The notes beneath the pieces are model-generated. The model made no database searches, was not told the DNA's origin, and was given only the letters and a program-made list of their open reading frames with translations. Below are positions 8,801 through 16,964 of a DNA stretch of 34,673 nucleotides, in pieces. Source of the DNA: Desulfovibrio cuneatus DSM 11391. Its GTDB lineage: Bacteria > Desulfobacterota > Desulfovibrionia > Desulfovibrionales > Desulfovibrionaceae. The stretch's first letter is position 1. Every line of letters begins with the position of its first letter. Both the position numbers and the translations under genes were made by a program. The stretch spans positions 1 through 34,673 of the forward strand of contig NZ_AUCY01000036.1 of the NCBI RefSeq assembly GCF_000430005.1, given 5' to 3'.

Positions 8801-11534
8801 CAACACCGTGCGGGTTGATGGCAAGCAAGACCAGGGCACCCTGCGGGTGGAACTGGAAAAAAGCGACTATAATGCAGGCGACACCATACGCATGGCCATA
8901 AACGTGCCCTTTGACGGGGCCGGGCTTATTACCATTGAACGTGAATCCGTGTTGGCCCATATCTGGTTCCAGGCCAAAGCCGGGGAAAGTGTACAAAGCA
9001 TTGTGCTGCCCCAGGGCTTTTCCGGCAAGGGCTATGTGAACGTGTCTTTTGCCCGTTCCCTGGCTTCCCCCGATGTGTACATTACCCCCCACGTGTTTGC
9101 TGTGGCCTCGTTCCAGGCCAACATGCAGGAACGCGACCTTGGCTTGCAGGCCACAGTGCCGCAACGCCTGCGCCCAGGGGAAACCCTGAACGTGCGTATG
9201 CAGGCCAAAACCCCTGGCCATGCCCTGGTGTTTGTGGTGGATGAAGGCATATTGCAGCTTACAGGGTTCCGTTCCCCTTCTCCCTTGCAGGCCTTGCTGC
9301 TGGACAGGGGCCTGGATGTACGCACCTTTGTGAACCTTGGTCTGGTCATGCCAGACAACCGCCTTATTCAGGGCATGTTGCCTGGCTTTGGGGGCGGGTT
9401 AATGGCCAGTTCCTTTGCCATGCAAAACCCCTTCAAGCGTAAAAGTGAACCGCCCGTGGCGTTCTGGTCTGGCATTGTGCCTGTGGGGCCGGAAGGGTCC
9501 ACCGTGGCTGTGCCCATTCCCGACTATTACAACGGCAAGCTGCGGGTTATGGCTGTGGGGGCTTCTGCCACCCAGGCTGGTGCCGCCCAGGGGGCTGTGT
9601 TTTCCCGTGGCGACCTTATTCTCACACCGCAAGTACCTGTAGTGGTGGCTCCTGGCGACATCTTTGAAGCCAGCGTGGCAGTAATGAACAACATGGAAGG
9701 TTCCGGCAAGGAGGCTCAGGTTTCCGTTGTGCTGGAACACGGCCCAGGCCTGAGCCTGAGCGGGCCGCTTACCCACACCTTCCCCCTGGAAGAAGGCGCT
9801 GAAAAGGTTGTGCGCTTTACCGCCACTGCCGGGGCAGAGCCGGGGGCCGACTTTATACTGACCCGCGCTTCCGGCAGCCACAGCGGGCAGGAATTCACGG
9901 CTAAGCGCAATGCCACTCTTTCTGTTCGGCCAGCCAGCCCGCGCATGGGGCAACTGCTTTCCGGCTTCACCGGCAAGTCCATGAACATTCCGGTGGGCCG
10001 CAAGCTGTTTGCCTATGAAGCCACAGCCCAGGCTTCGGCTTCACCCCTGCCACTGCCCATGGTGCAGGGGCTGGTGCGCTACCTTGCCAGCTACCCTTAT
10101 GGCTGCACAGAACAGCTCATCAGCAAGGCCATGCCCTATGTTCTTTTGCTCAAGCACCCTGAACTGCTTTCCGGCAGTGGGGAAAGCCAGGAAGCCCTGC
10201 ACAAGCGCGGGCAAACACTGGTGAACAAGGCTATTGCTGCCATTCAGCAGGCATCCAGCTTCCGGGGCGTTGCCCAATGGCCCGGCGACTGGGAGCCAAA
10301 TGAACTGATTACCGCCTATGCAGCCGACTTTTTGATGGAAGCGCGCACAGCAGGCTTTGGCGTGCCTGCCATGGTGGAAGAAGGTGTCATTAATGCCCTG
10401 CGGCGCAGCACAGTGGAAACCGCCCACAACCTGCGTGAGGCACGCAACAAGGCCTATGGCGTGTGGGTGCTTTCCCGCCAGGGGCTTATTACCACGGAAG
10501 CCTTAATGCAGTTGGAGCGCGCTCTGAAAAGTGATATTCCCGGTTGGCAAGAAGACGTAACTGCAAGCCTTATGGCTGGCAGTTACAGCCTGTTGCACCT
10601 CACAAACATGGCAGAGGAGCGCATGGGCGGGTTTACTGGCAAGGCAACAGACTTTGCCCCCGGTGGCCTGTTTGACCCCTTGGCGGCAGCTTCCCTGCAC
10701 ACGGCTGTGCTGGCCCGCCAGTTCCCGCAGCGCCTTACGGGCGGGGCAAAGGAATATAACGCGGTTGTGCAAAACCTGCTGGACATTGCCCTGGACGAAA
10801 TGCGCGGCAACCGCTTTGCCAGCTTTTCCGCTGCCCAGGCTATTCGCGGCATTTTGGCCCTGGCAGAGCACGGCAGCCAGGATGCCCCGGTGGCAGGGCT
10901 GCGTTGCCTTTCCGGGGCAGAGCAAACACTGCACCAAACTGGCCTTGTAACCTTGCTGGAAGCTCCCGGCTGCACCGAGTTTGCCCTGGCCCTGCCCAAA
11001 GAAGGGAGTGCAGGCAGTTACTGGCAGGTGTTCACCGAAGGCTTTGATAAAGTGCCCCCGGCAAAGGCTTCCTTTGAGGGGCTTGAACTGCATGTGGAAT
11101 ACCTTGGGCCGGAAGGCAAGCCAGTGGCAACCGTACCCCTTGGCCAGAAGGTGACTGTGCGCCTGCGGGCGCGCACCCTTGGTGGCCCCCTGGACCAGGC
11201 TGTACTTATAAGCCTGCTGCCCGGCGGGTTTGAAATGGTGCTGCCCCGTGACGACGACGCCCAGGGCAGTGCAGGGGAAGACGAGGCCGGAGAAGGCGAG
11301 TATGACAACAGCAGCTATTCTTCAGGAGCTTCTGTAACCCAACGCCAAGAGCGGCGTGAAGACCGTATGCTGGTGTTTACACCTCTTTCCCCGGAAGAAA
11401 AGGAGTTCACCTACACCATTCAGGCCGTGAACGTGGGCCAGTTTACCCTGCCTGCGGCCTATGCCGAAGGGCTGTACAACCGCAACATGCGGGCCAATAC
11501 AGCGGCGGGTATTATTAAGGTCACACCTAATTAG
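5853..11534 (+). CDS. Bacterial alpha-2-macroglobulin (thioester type)
   Basis: A 1893-aa secreted protein of the bacterial alpha-2-macroglobulin family, thought to trap foreign proteases in the periplasm. It has an N-terminal signal sequence (MARITSV, then a long hydrophobic run to AAVPAA, about residues 1-28), many macroglobulin beta domains including the RGLFRPGETMHF strand, the ASYPYGCTEQ thioester site (Cys1418 to Gln1421) and an alpha-helical thioester domain after it. An acidic Ser/Gly-rich linker (near residues 1802-1825) precedes the last domain. Unlike E. coli YfhM no lipobox cysteine is evident at the cleavage site, so it may be free or held by the signal helix. Start chosen at 5853 because the signal peptide begins there; the frame to 5781 adds 24 polar residues. 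It is paired with pbpC downstream, the common arrangement for this family, suggesting defence plus wall repair. Confidence 0.93.
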   Translation: MARITSVLALALVLVCVGVVAAVAAVPAAKPTFYTMRAIAPENHQDSLSLIFDIDGKACNDAYGYQWSTVCNAPAMREGVVPTVTMTPPREGQWAWDGETRLIFTPRQPWQPDERFKVAVEAGTLAPRVRLASNTASVATPPLAARIDNSNLVIDRSPRSSHWVSFDMRFTYPVPTAITGKDFTMQVVPSGKGLALGAPELVWNAERTTLTVSAPITSLAEQPGVVEFTAKGLPGVWRWENDKRTIRKEAARESVRVPGKIGFLETSEVALQLVSNDKLQKEYRLNLGFNVLMRPKDVLQYVQVVQLPRLRTAEALNPTAWTEAPVLSDDDLKRATPLRLEALTPQEELSSTIPLRITPEPGSYIAVVKDPKLASPAGLSLGKTPANVLAVPERDATLNFLQPGHVLPLSSDKKLGFVGYELESVNWQVFHMRPEFLNIVAMSNPGLDWTVYGANQYATMEEGTIPLASSKEGKPQFGVLDLAPLLQGGEKGVLQVKLEGMRRNEKGELVRGEDERRFVLVTDLGLVLKQNFSGGYDVFACSLANGAAMEGVTLEVLGANGLPVQEAKTDSTGHSTLAPMQNLSPERQPSVLVARKGQDMAYLPLGSTSLEVDYSNFATGGRTGIAGQSLMAHVFSQRGLFRPGETMHFGAVVRKGDWSALPEAMPLRAVLRDPTGATVLDKTVTVPASGLVEVSWQSAEYSPTGNYWFTLQLPGDDEEALASCMAKLEEFLPDTLAVSTAFTPKLPRGWLREHEVTANITLTNLFGMPAPQRRVEGQLAVSPGRFGFPGWESYSFFQQTENLPLREVPLPATTSNDEGKAAFALDLRPFAGGVSAVALNVRGFEPGGGRAVETEHTFLVSQQERVVGYRTLTNLRFVPQGRQAMLELVSLNSNLEQVDPGPLTAVTSSRRYISTLMNDGGKLRNESVPQDTEIARSPVAFSLLEGKPEVRFPLVSTGTGEHVVQFYDASNTLVCQVPYYVAGNTVRVDGKQDQGTLRVELEKSDYNAGDTIRMAINVPFDGAGLITIERESVLAHIWFQAKAGESVQSIVLPQGFSGKGYVNVSFARSLASPDVYITPHVFAVASFQANMQERDLGLQATVPQRLRPGETLNVRMQAKTPGHALVFVVDEGILQLTGFRSPSPLQALLLDRGLDVRTFVNLGLVMPDNRLIQGMLPGFGGGLMASSFAMQNPFKRKSEPPVAFWSGIVPVGPEGSTVAVPIPDYYNGKLRVMAVGASATQAGAAQGAVFSRGDLILTPQVPVVVAPGDIFEASVAVMNNMEGSGKEAQVSVVLEHGPGLSLSGPLTHTFPLEEGAEKVVRFTATAGAEPGADFILTRASGSHSGQEFTAKRNATLSVRPASPRMGQLLSGFTGKSMNIPVGRKLFAYEATAQASASPLPLPMVQGLVRYLASYPYGCTEQLISKAMPYVLLLKHPELLSGSGESQEALHKRGQTLVNKAIAAIQQASSFRGVAQWPGDWEPNELITAYAADFLMEARTAGFGVPAMVEEGVINALRRSTVETAHNLREARNKAYGVWVLSRQGLITTEALMQLERALKSDIPGWQEDVTASLMAGSYSLLHLTNMAEERMGGFTGKATDFAPGGLFDPLAAASLHTAVLARQFPQRLTGGAKEYNAVVQNLLDIALDEMRGNRFASFSAAQAIRGILALAEHGSQDAPVAGLRCLSGAEQTLHQTGLVTLLEAPGCTEFALALPKEGSAGSYWQVFTEGFDKVPPAKASFEGLELHVEYLGPEGKPVATVPLGQKVTVRLRARTLGGPLDQAVLISLLPGGFEMVLPRDDDAQGSAGEDEAGEGEYDNSSYSSGASVTQRQERREDRMLVFTPLSPEEKEFTYTIQAVNVGQFTLPAAYAEGLYNRNMRANTAAGIIKVTPN

Positions 11535-11574
11535 GAAAGCGCTGAGTATTAATTTACTTGGGTGACTCCGTCCC

Positions 11575-11725
11575 CCATACCCCCTGCAAGGGGAATGATT
11601 CCCCTTGACCCTCATTTGCGTTCAGCTTTTCGCCTAGCGAAAAACTGAACGCCGATGTGGGGTTCCAAGGGCATAATGCCCTTGGCGGAGGGGGTTGGGG
11701 AGGCAGAGCCTCCCCAAGTGTCAGC
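11575..11725. repeat. Cluster of three to four hairpin repeats
   Basis: Between the macroglobulin and pbpC lie, in order: AAGGGGAA-tga-TTCCCCTT (about 11586-11605), GCGTTCAG..TTTTCGC-cta-GCGAAAA..CTGAACGC (about 11618-11652), then the family A double hairpin CCAAGGGC/GCCCTTGG plus GGGGAGGC/GCCTCCCC (about 11665-11717), inverted relative to the copy at 4434. They fill nearly all of the 206-bp gap. No T-run gives a clear terminator, so read-through into pbpC is possible. Confidence 0.8.
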
Positions 11726-11740
11726 CTAGGTTATATTATT

Positions 11741-14107
11741 ATGCGTTGTTTCAGGTGGTGTCGTCGTCCGTTGGTGGCCCTTTCGCTGTGTGCGGGGGGT
11801 CTTTTGTTGTGCGTGCTGTTTGGTTTTTTTGCACTGCCCCGGCTGTTGCCAAAGCCTTTGTTGCTGGTGGCCATGCCGTATTCGCAGGTGGTGGGTGACG
11901 CACGGGGCACCATGCTGCGCCTTAGCCTTTCCAGTGACGAAAAGTACCGCCTGCCCATGCAGTCGGAAAAGCTGAACCCGCACCTTGTAAGCGCCACGTT
12001 GCTGTATGAAGACCGCTATTTTTACCAGCATCCGGGGGTGAACCCGTTTTCTTTGTTGCGGGGTGCCTACAGCACCTACATTGGCGGGGGGCGGCGCATG
12101 GGCGGTTCCACCATTGCCATGCAGGTGGCCCGGCTGCGGGGCGGGCCGGAGGGCGTATATTCCAGCGCCACGTTGGGGGGCAAGCTGGAGCAGTTGTTCA
12201 TGGCCTTGCGGCTTGGTGCCCACTATAGCAAGGAAGAATTGCTGGCAGCGTATTTCAACCTTGCGCCGTATGGCTATAATATTGAAGGGGTGGAAGCCGC
12301 GGCGCAGGTATATTTTCATAAACCCGCCGCGCAACTAACCCTTGGGGAAAGTGTGCTGCTGGCGGTTATTCCCCAAAACCCCGGCAAGCGCGTGCCCACA
12401 GGCAGCCCTGCCCAAAAGGCTGCCCATGAAGCGGCCCGCCAGCGCCTTGCCGCCGCCTACCAGCAGGAATATGCCCCGCAGGGGGAAGCGGCCTTAAGCC
12501 TGACCCTGCCTGTGGTTATGCATGGCCCTGCTGCCTTGCCTTTTGCTGCGCCCCATGTGGTGCAGTATGTTATGGCAGCAAACCCCAAGGCCACCACCCT
12601 GCGCACCACAGTGCGTGCCCCGGCCCAGCGCGTGCTGGAAGAGGTGCTGGGGCACTTTGCCCAGCGGGGAGAACGTTATGGCCTGCGCAACGCCGCTGCC
12701 CTGCTGGTGCACTGGCCCACCATGGAAGTGCACGCCAGCGTGGGGTCTGCCGGGTTCAGCAAGGGGGCCATACAGGGGCAAATTGATGGCACGCGGGTGG
12801 CCCGTTCCCCCGGTTCCACCTTGAAGCCGTTTATTTATGGCCTGGCAGCGGAGCAGGGCCTTATTCACCCCATGAGCCTGCTGGTGGACGCCCCGCGCGG
12901 GTTTACGGCCTACAGCCCGGAAAATTTCGACAAACAGTTCCAGGGGCCGCTGCCTGCCCACATGGCCTTGAAGGCCAGCCGCAACATTCCTGCCATTAGC
13001 CTTGCCCTGCGCTTGCAGCACCCCAACTTGTACGATTTTTTGCAGCGGGCCGGAACCATTCTGCCATTTTCCCAGGAGCACTACGGCCTTTCCCTGGTGC
13101 TGGGCGGCGCAGAAATTCCCATGCAGCAGCTTGTTGCCATGTATGCCAGCCTTGCCAACCAGGGCATGCTGCGCCCCCTTGTGTATACAACCACGCCAGC
13201 CCCGGCCCCCGGCCCGCCTGTGCGTTTGCTTTCGCCGGAAGCGGCCTTCCTTGCCCTGGACATGCTGGCAGAACGCACCCGCGCTGTGCCCGGCCCGGCA
13301 GGCCCCGTGCCCGTGTACCTGAAAACGGGCACCTCTAACGGGTTTCGTGATGCCTGGACAGTGGGGGTGTTCGGCCCCTATGTGCTGGCGGTGTGGGCGG
13401 GGAATTTTGATAACAGCAGCAACCCCATGCTCATAGGTTCACAGGTGGCCATGCCCCTGTTTGAGGAAGTCGCCCGCGGCATTGGCAGGCTGCACCCCTT
13501 GCGCGACCTTGTGCAGCAGAACGCCCACGGCCTGAACCTGACCAAGCTGGATGTGTGCGCTGCCACGGGCGATACAGACATAAGCCTGTGCCCGGAAAAA
13601 ACCAGCACATGGTTTATTCCCGGCGTTTCGCCCATTCGCTCCAGCGGGGTGTTCCGTACTATTTTGGTGGATGCAGAAACAGGCCTGCGGGCCTGTGTGG
13701 AAGGGGAACAAACCCGGCAAGAGGTGTGGGAATTCTGGCCTTCCGACCTGCGGCGTATCTTTTTACAGGCAGGCATTGTAAAGCCGGAACCGCCGGAGTG
13801 GATGCCGGGCTGCGGGGAAAATGCCCAGAACCAACGCGGGTTGGCCCCGGAAATTCGGGTGCCACGGGCCGGGGTGGTGTACCGGGTGAGTGTGCGCCAG
13901 CCGGAGCGGTATGCCCTGCCCCTGATGGCAGAAGGCGATGCCGACACGGGCACCCTGCACTGGTTTTATAATAACCGCTATTTGGGTGCTTCAACCAAGG
14001 GGCAGCCCATGGCCTGGGTGCCTCCGCCGGGGGCTGGCACCCTGCGCGTGGTGGACGAGCAGGGCAGGGCGAGTGTTATGCCGCTACGGGTAGATATGGT
14101 GGAGTAG
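11741..14107 (+). CDS. pbpC: Penicillin-binding protein 1C
   Basis: A 788-aa bifunctional peptidoglycan synthase, inner-membrane anchored by one helix (about residues 10-33). The GT51 glycosyltransferase domain carries EDRYFYQHPGV (catalytic Glu90) and GGSTIAMQVARL. The transpeptidase domain carries SPGSTLKPF (Ser359, Lys362) and LKTGTSNGFRDAW (Lys528), so both activities look intact. The last ~130 residues match the C-terminal domain typical of PBP1C. The ATG at 11741 starts the basic-plus-hydrophobic anchor; only a weak TAGG lies upstream, and the longer frame to 11657 runs through a repeat. Its role relative to other PBPs is unclear in the family; the macroglobulin neighbour suggests a shared response to envelope damage. 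Confidence 0.95.
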   Translation: MRCFRWCRRPLVALSLCAGGLLLCVLFGFFALPRLLPKPLLLVAMPYSQVVGDARGTMLRLSLSSDEKYRLPMQSEKLNPHLVSATLLYEDRYFYQHPGVNPFSLLRGAYSTYIGGGRRMGGSTIAMQVARLRGGPEGVYSSATLGGKLEQLFMALRLGAHYSKEELLAAYFNLAPYGYNIEGVEAAAQVYFHKPAAQLTLGESVLLAVIPQNPGKRVPTGSPAQKAAHEAARQRLAAAYQQEYAPQGEAALSLTLPVVMHGPAALPFAAPHVVQYVMAANPKATTLRTTVRAPAQRVLEEVLGHFAQRGERYGLRNAAALLVHWPTMEVHASVGSAGFSKGAIQGQIDGTRVARSPGSTLKPFIYGLAAEQGLIHPMSLLVDAPRGFTAYSPENFDKQFQGPLPAHMALKASRNIPAISLALRLQHPNLYDFLQRAGTILPFSQEHYGLSLVLGGAEIPMQQLVAMYASLANQGMLRPLVYTTTPAPAPGPPVRLLSPEAAFLALDMLAERTRAVPGPAGPVPVYLKTGTSNGFRDAWTVGVFGPYVLAVWAGNFDNSSNPMLIGSQVAMPLFEEVARGIGRLHPLRDLVQQNAHGLNLTKLDVCAATGDTDISLCPEKTSTWFIPGVSPIRSSGVFRTILVDAETGLRACVEGEQTRQEVWEFWPSDLRRIFLQAGIVKPEPPEWMPGCGENAQNQRGLAPEIRVPRAGVVYRVSVRQPERYALPLMAEGDADTGTLHWFYNNRYLGASTKGQPMAWVPPPGAGTLRVVDEQGRASVMPLRVDMVE

Positions 14108-14190
14108 GGGGGAGGGCCCCCTGACCCTAGCGGAGTGGCAAACAAAATAAAAACCACAAGCGGTTGCGCTGGCACGCCGCACTTACTCAC
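14108..14190 (-). repeat. Repeat family G copy after pbpC
   Basis: Immediately after the pbpC stop. Read on the minus strand it runs GTGCGGCGTGCC..., then CGCTTGTGGTTTTTATTTTG, CCGCT, AGGGTCAGGGGGCCC. The same block occurs on the plus strand at 34556-34645 and, in parts, at 31229-31290 and 31511-31560. The GGGGG/CCCCC arms at 14108-14122 could form a hairpin at the transcript end of pbpC. Confidence 0.75.
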
Positions 14191-14258
14191 GCAGCTCTAC
14201 TTGAAAAATGACGAGGCGGCGCCACGCCGCAAAAATCATATGCAGCCACTCTTTCTTC

Positions 14259-14290
14259 AAAAAAAGAGGGCAGGTTCTTTGCACCTGCCC
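14259..14290 (-). terminator. Intrinsic terminator of glnS
   Basis: On the minus strand GGGCAGGT, a 7-nt loop and ACCTGCCC are followed by TCTTTTTTT. This lies 27 bases after the glnS stop and is a textbook Rho-independent terminator. Confidence 0.9.
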
Positions 14291-14316
14291 CCTTCCACAA
14301 TCAAGAAACAATTCCC

Positions 14317-16008
14317 TTAGGACTTGGCAACAATCTTCGCCCAGGTATCTTTCAACGTCGCCGTTCTATTCAACACCATTGTACCATCGGTGCTGTCTTT
14401 ATCCACACAAAAATACCCAATCCGTTCAAACTGCACCCTCTCACCGGGGGTCATGCCCAGAATGCTGGCATCGGTATACCCCGTCACTACGCGCAGGGAA
14501 TCCGGGTTCAGCACATCCAAAAAGGTCTTGCCTTCTTCCACATCTTCCGGGTTATCTTGCAGGAACAAATGGTCATATAACCGCACTTCCACAGGTTTTG
14601 CATGGCGGGCGCTTACCCAGTGCAGCGTACCTTTCACTTTACGGTTGTCCGGCGTGCCGCCGCCCCGGCTTTCCGGGTCGTAGGTGCAAATAAGCGCCGT
14701 AATGTTGCCCTGGGCATCTTTTTGCACGTCTTTGCAGGTGATATAATACGCACAACGCAAGCGCACTTCCTGGCCTGGGGCAAGGCGGTGGAACTTTTTA
14801 GCAGGTATTTCCATAAAGTCATCGCGCTCAATGTACAATTCCCGGCTAAAGGGCACGCGGCGCACGCCTTTTTCCGGGGCATCCGGGGCAAGGGGCAGGT
14901 CAAACCATTCTTCCTGGTCTTCCGGGTAGTTTTCCACCACTACCTTAATGGGGTCCAGCACGGCCATGCCACGGGGGGCGGTGTGGTTCAGCGCCTCACG
15001 AATGCAAAATTCCAGCATGCTGAATTCCACTTCGTTTTCTGCACGGGAAATGCCAATACGGGCGCAAAAATCGCGCAGGGCTTCCGGCGGGACGCCGCGG
15101 CGGCGCATACCGGAAAGAGTGGGCATGCGGGGGTCGTCCCAGCCTTTCACATGGCCTTCTTCCACCAGTTGAATGAGCTTGCGCTTGGAAAGCACGGTGC
15201 GGGTAATGCTGAGGCGGGCAAATTCCGTTTGCTCGGAGCGGTACAGGTCCAGCGTTTCCAGCACCCAGTCATACAAGGCACGGTTGTTTACAAACTCCAG
15301 GGTGCAGAAGGAATGGGTTATGCCTTCCAGGGAGTCGGAAATACAGTGGGTATAGTCGTACATGGGGTAAATGCACCATGTATCGCCCGTGCGGTGGTGT
15401 GTTGTGCGCCGAATGCGGTACAAAGCGGGGTCGCGCATCACAAGGTTGGGGGAAGCCATATCAATTTTGGCTCGCAACACGTGCTGGCCGTCGGCAAATT
15501 CTCCGGCCCGCATGCGCCGGAACAGGTCCAGGTTTTCTTCCACGCTGCGGGTGCGGTAGGGGCTTTCTTTGCCCGGCACCGTAAGGTTGCCCCGGTAGGC
15601 GCGAATTTCTTCCGCAGTCAGGCTGTCCACATAGGCTTTGCCCATGCCAATAAGCTTTTCCGCCAGTGCATACAGCGTTTCAAAATAGTCTGAAGCGTAA
15701 TATTCCCTGTCCGCCCAGTCAAAGCCAAGCCATTGTACGTCTTCGCGGATAGAATCCACGTATTCCTGGCTTTCCTTCAGGGGGTTGGTGTCGTCAAAGC
15801 GCAGGTTGCACAGCCCGTTATATTCCTTGGCCACGCCAAAGTTCAGACAAATGGACTTGGCATGACCAAGGTGCAAATACCCGTTGGGTTCCGGGGGAAA
15901 GCGCGTGTGCAGCGTGTTTCCTTTACGGCCTGTGGCCAAATCTTGCTCAATAAGGGCTCGGATAAAATCTTTCCCTGTCGTGGCAGGTACTTCAGGTAAT
16001 GTTGTCAT
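14317..16008 (-). CDS. glnS: Glutaminyl-tRNA synthetase
   Basis: A 563-aa class I aminoacyl-tRNA synthetase that charges tRNA-Gln with glutamine, so this organism can use the direct route. The HIGH-type motif is in [17 protein letters not shown] (about residues 37-53), the KMSKS-type motif is VLSKRKL, followed by [21 protein letters not shown] as in the E. coli enzyme. The C-terminal anticodon-binding beta barrels are present. Length matches E. coli GlnRS (554 aa). The ATG at 16008 has AAGGAAG upstream at good spacing. Ends in its own terminator. No sign of damage. Confidence 0.97.
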   Translation of the reverse strand: MTTLPEVPATTGKDFIRALIEQDLATGRKGNTLHTRFPPEPNGYLHLGHAKSICLNFGVAKEYNGLCNLRFDDTNPLKESQEYVDSIREDVQWLGFDWADREYYASDYFETLYALAEKLIGMGKAYVDSLTAEEIRAYRGNLTVPGKESPYRTRSVEENLDLFRRMRAGEFADGQHVLRAKIDMASPNLVMRDPALYRIRRTTHHRTGDTWCIYPMYDYTHCISDSLEGITHSFCTLEFVNNRALYDWVLETLDLYRSEQTEFARLSITRTVLSKRKLIQLVEEGHVKGWDDPRMPTLSGMRRRGVPPEALRDFCARIGISRAENEVEFSMLEFCIREALNHTAPRGMAVLDPIKVVVENYPEDQEEWFDLPLAPDAPEKGVRRVPFSRELYIERDDFMEIPAKKFHRLAPGQEVRLRCAYYITCKDVQKDAQGNITALICTYDPESRGGGTPDNRKVKGTLHWVSARHAKPVEVRLYDHLFLQDNPEDVEEGKTFLDVLNPDSLRVVTGYTDASILGMTPGERVQFERIGYFCVDKDSTDGTMVLNRTATLKDTWAKIVAKS

Positions 16009-16038
16009 GATACTTCCTTATACAAACAAAGGGAATGG

Positions 16039-16067
16039 TATGCCCTGCGATTGAACCGCAGGGCATA
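16039..16067. other. Strong 11-bp hairpin upstream of glnS
   Basis: TATGCCCTGCG and CGCAGGGCATA pair perfectly around a 7-nt loop in the 101-bp gap between the 284-aa envelope protein gene and glnS (both minus). It lies about 30 bases before the glnS start. No T-run follows, so it may be a weak or Rho-assisted end for the upstream operon, or a 5'-leader structure of glnS. The loop bases recall a tRNA T-loop, but no tRNA fold surrounds it. Confidence 0.55.
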
Positions 16068-16109
16068 TGCTCTTTGAACTGAGTAGTGCACAATGAGTTT
16101 TGGTGAGTG

Positions 16110-16964
16110 TTACCGGGAAAAGCGATGTGTCCACTGGTATTTTGCCCCACCTTCCAGTTCCACCAGCACTTTAAGCTCGGTAAAACTGGCAAGAGGGCTT
16201 CCTTCCGGTAGCATAACCATGGCTTCAATGGGCTTCATGCGGGAAATGGTAAACCGCGCATCTTCCTCATTTTCCAGAGTAAGGGCAACGGCTTGCCCAT
16301 TTTTACGTATGCCGTAAAAATGCATAACCCCGCTGGCTTGCTTGCCAGATTGGGTTGAAAGGTCATAACGCAGGCGCAGGCGGTTTTCCCCCTGGGGCTT
16401 CCAGGTGAACCCACCAATGCGTATGGGCGTTTGGGCACCTGTCAATTCTGGCAAAGAAGCAAAGGGAGTCTCTTCTTTAGCCATGGCGGCAGGTTCAAGG
16501 GTTCCTGCTTCCGTTGTGGGCAGGGGGGCGCTAGCATTGCCCTGCCCAACAATAAGGCTGGCGTTGCGTTGCAGGGCTGTAGCGTTGGCCGTTAACCCAT
16601 TGCGCCCTGGTGTGGCTTCCAGGGTTTGCGGTTCGGCCCCCACTTCATTGTTGCGTGCAGGCTCCACTTCCCCTTCTGTTTGCTCCACCAGTGTTTTTAC
16701 GTTGGTCAACTGCTCCAGGTGCAGGCGTGCCTCGGTAAATTGTTGCTGCGTAACCTTAAATTCTTGTTGCAATGAATAGTACCTATCCATATAGCGCATA
16801 GCAACCAGTGAACCGGCAACCCCCACGCCCAAAACCAGCAGCAGGAAAACACATAAAAGCCGCAAGGTTCTGCGCTGCATGCGCAGGCTGCGAACCGGGC
16901 TGTCGTCACGCATCAGCAACACGCTGTAAGTCACATCCCGTTTCAGTTTCACCCGTTTGTTCAC
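16110..16964 (-). CDS. Single-pass envelope protein, unknown function
   Basis: A 284-aa protein I do not recognise. A basic N-terminus (to about residue 33) is followed by one membrane helix (about 34-56), then a helical, probably coiled-coil stretch (YYSLQQEFKVTQQQF... to about 97), a low-complexity Ala/Thr/Glu/Pro linker (about 98-180) and a compact C-terminal domain rich in beta-strand patterns (IRIGGFTWKPQGENRLRLRYDL to the end). Topology predicts a cytoplasmic tail and a periplasmic domain. It starts with GTG at 16964, overlapping the stop of the L,D-transpeptidase gene (GTGA), with GGAGGG upstream, so the two are translationally coupled and may work together at the cell wall. Confidence 0.8.
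   Translation of the reverse strand: MNKRVKLKRDVTYSVLLMRDDSPVRSLRMQRRTLRLLCVFLLLVLGVGVAGSLVAMRYMDRYYSLQQEFKVTQQQFTEARLHLEQLTNVKTLVEQTEGEVEPARNNEVGAEPQTLEATPGRNGLTANATALQRNASLIVGQGNASAPLPTTEAGTLEPAAMAKEETPFASLPELTGAQTPIRIGGFTWKPQGENRLRLRYDLSTQSGKQASGVMHFYGIRKNGQAVALTLENEEDARFTISRMKPIEAMVMLPEGSPLASFTELKVLVELEGGAKYQWTHRFSR

Noticed and set aside
7989-9221. 410-aa minus-strand frame inside the macroglobulin gene
   Set aside because: It is a shadow of the GC-rich coding strand: no ribosome site, no domain-like pattern, and low-complexity His/Gly/Gln content.
14602-15693. 363-aa plus-strand frame opposite glnS
   Set aside because: glnS is unambiguous on the other strand; this frame has no recognisable protein sequence.
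16039-16067. tRNA T-arm (GTTCAAT loop)
   Set aside because: The stem is 11 bp and no acceptor, D or anticodon arm surrounds it.
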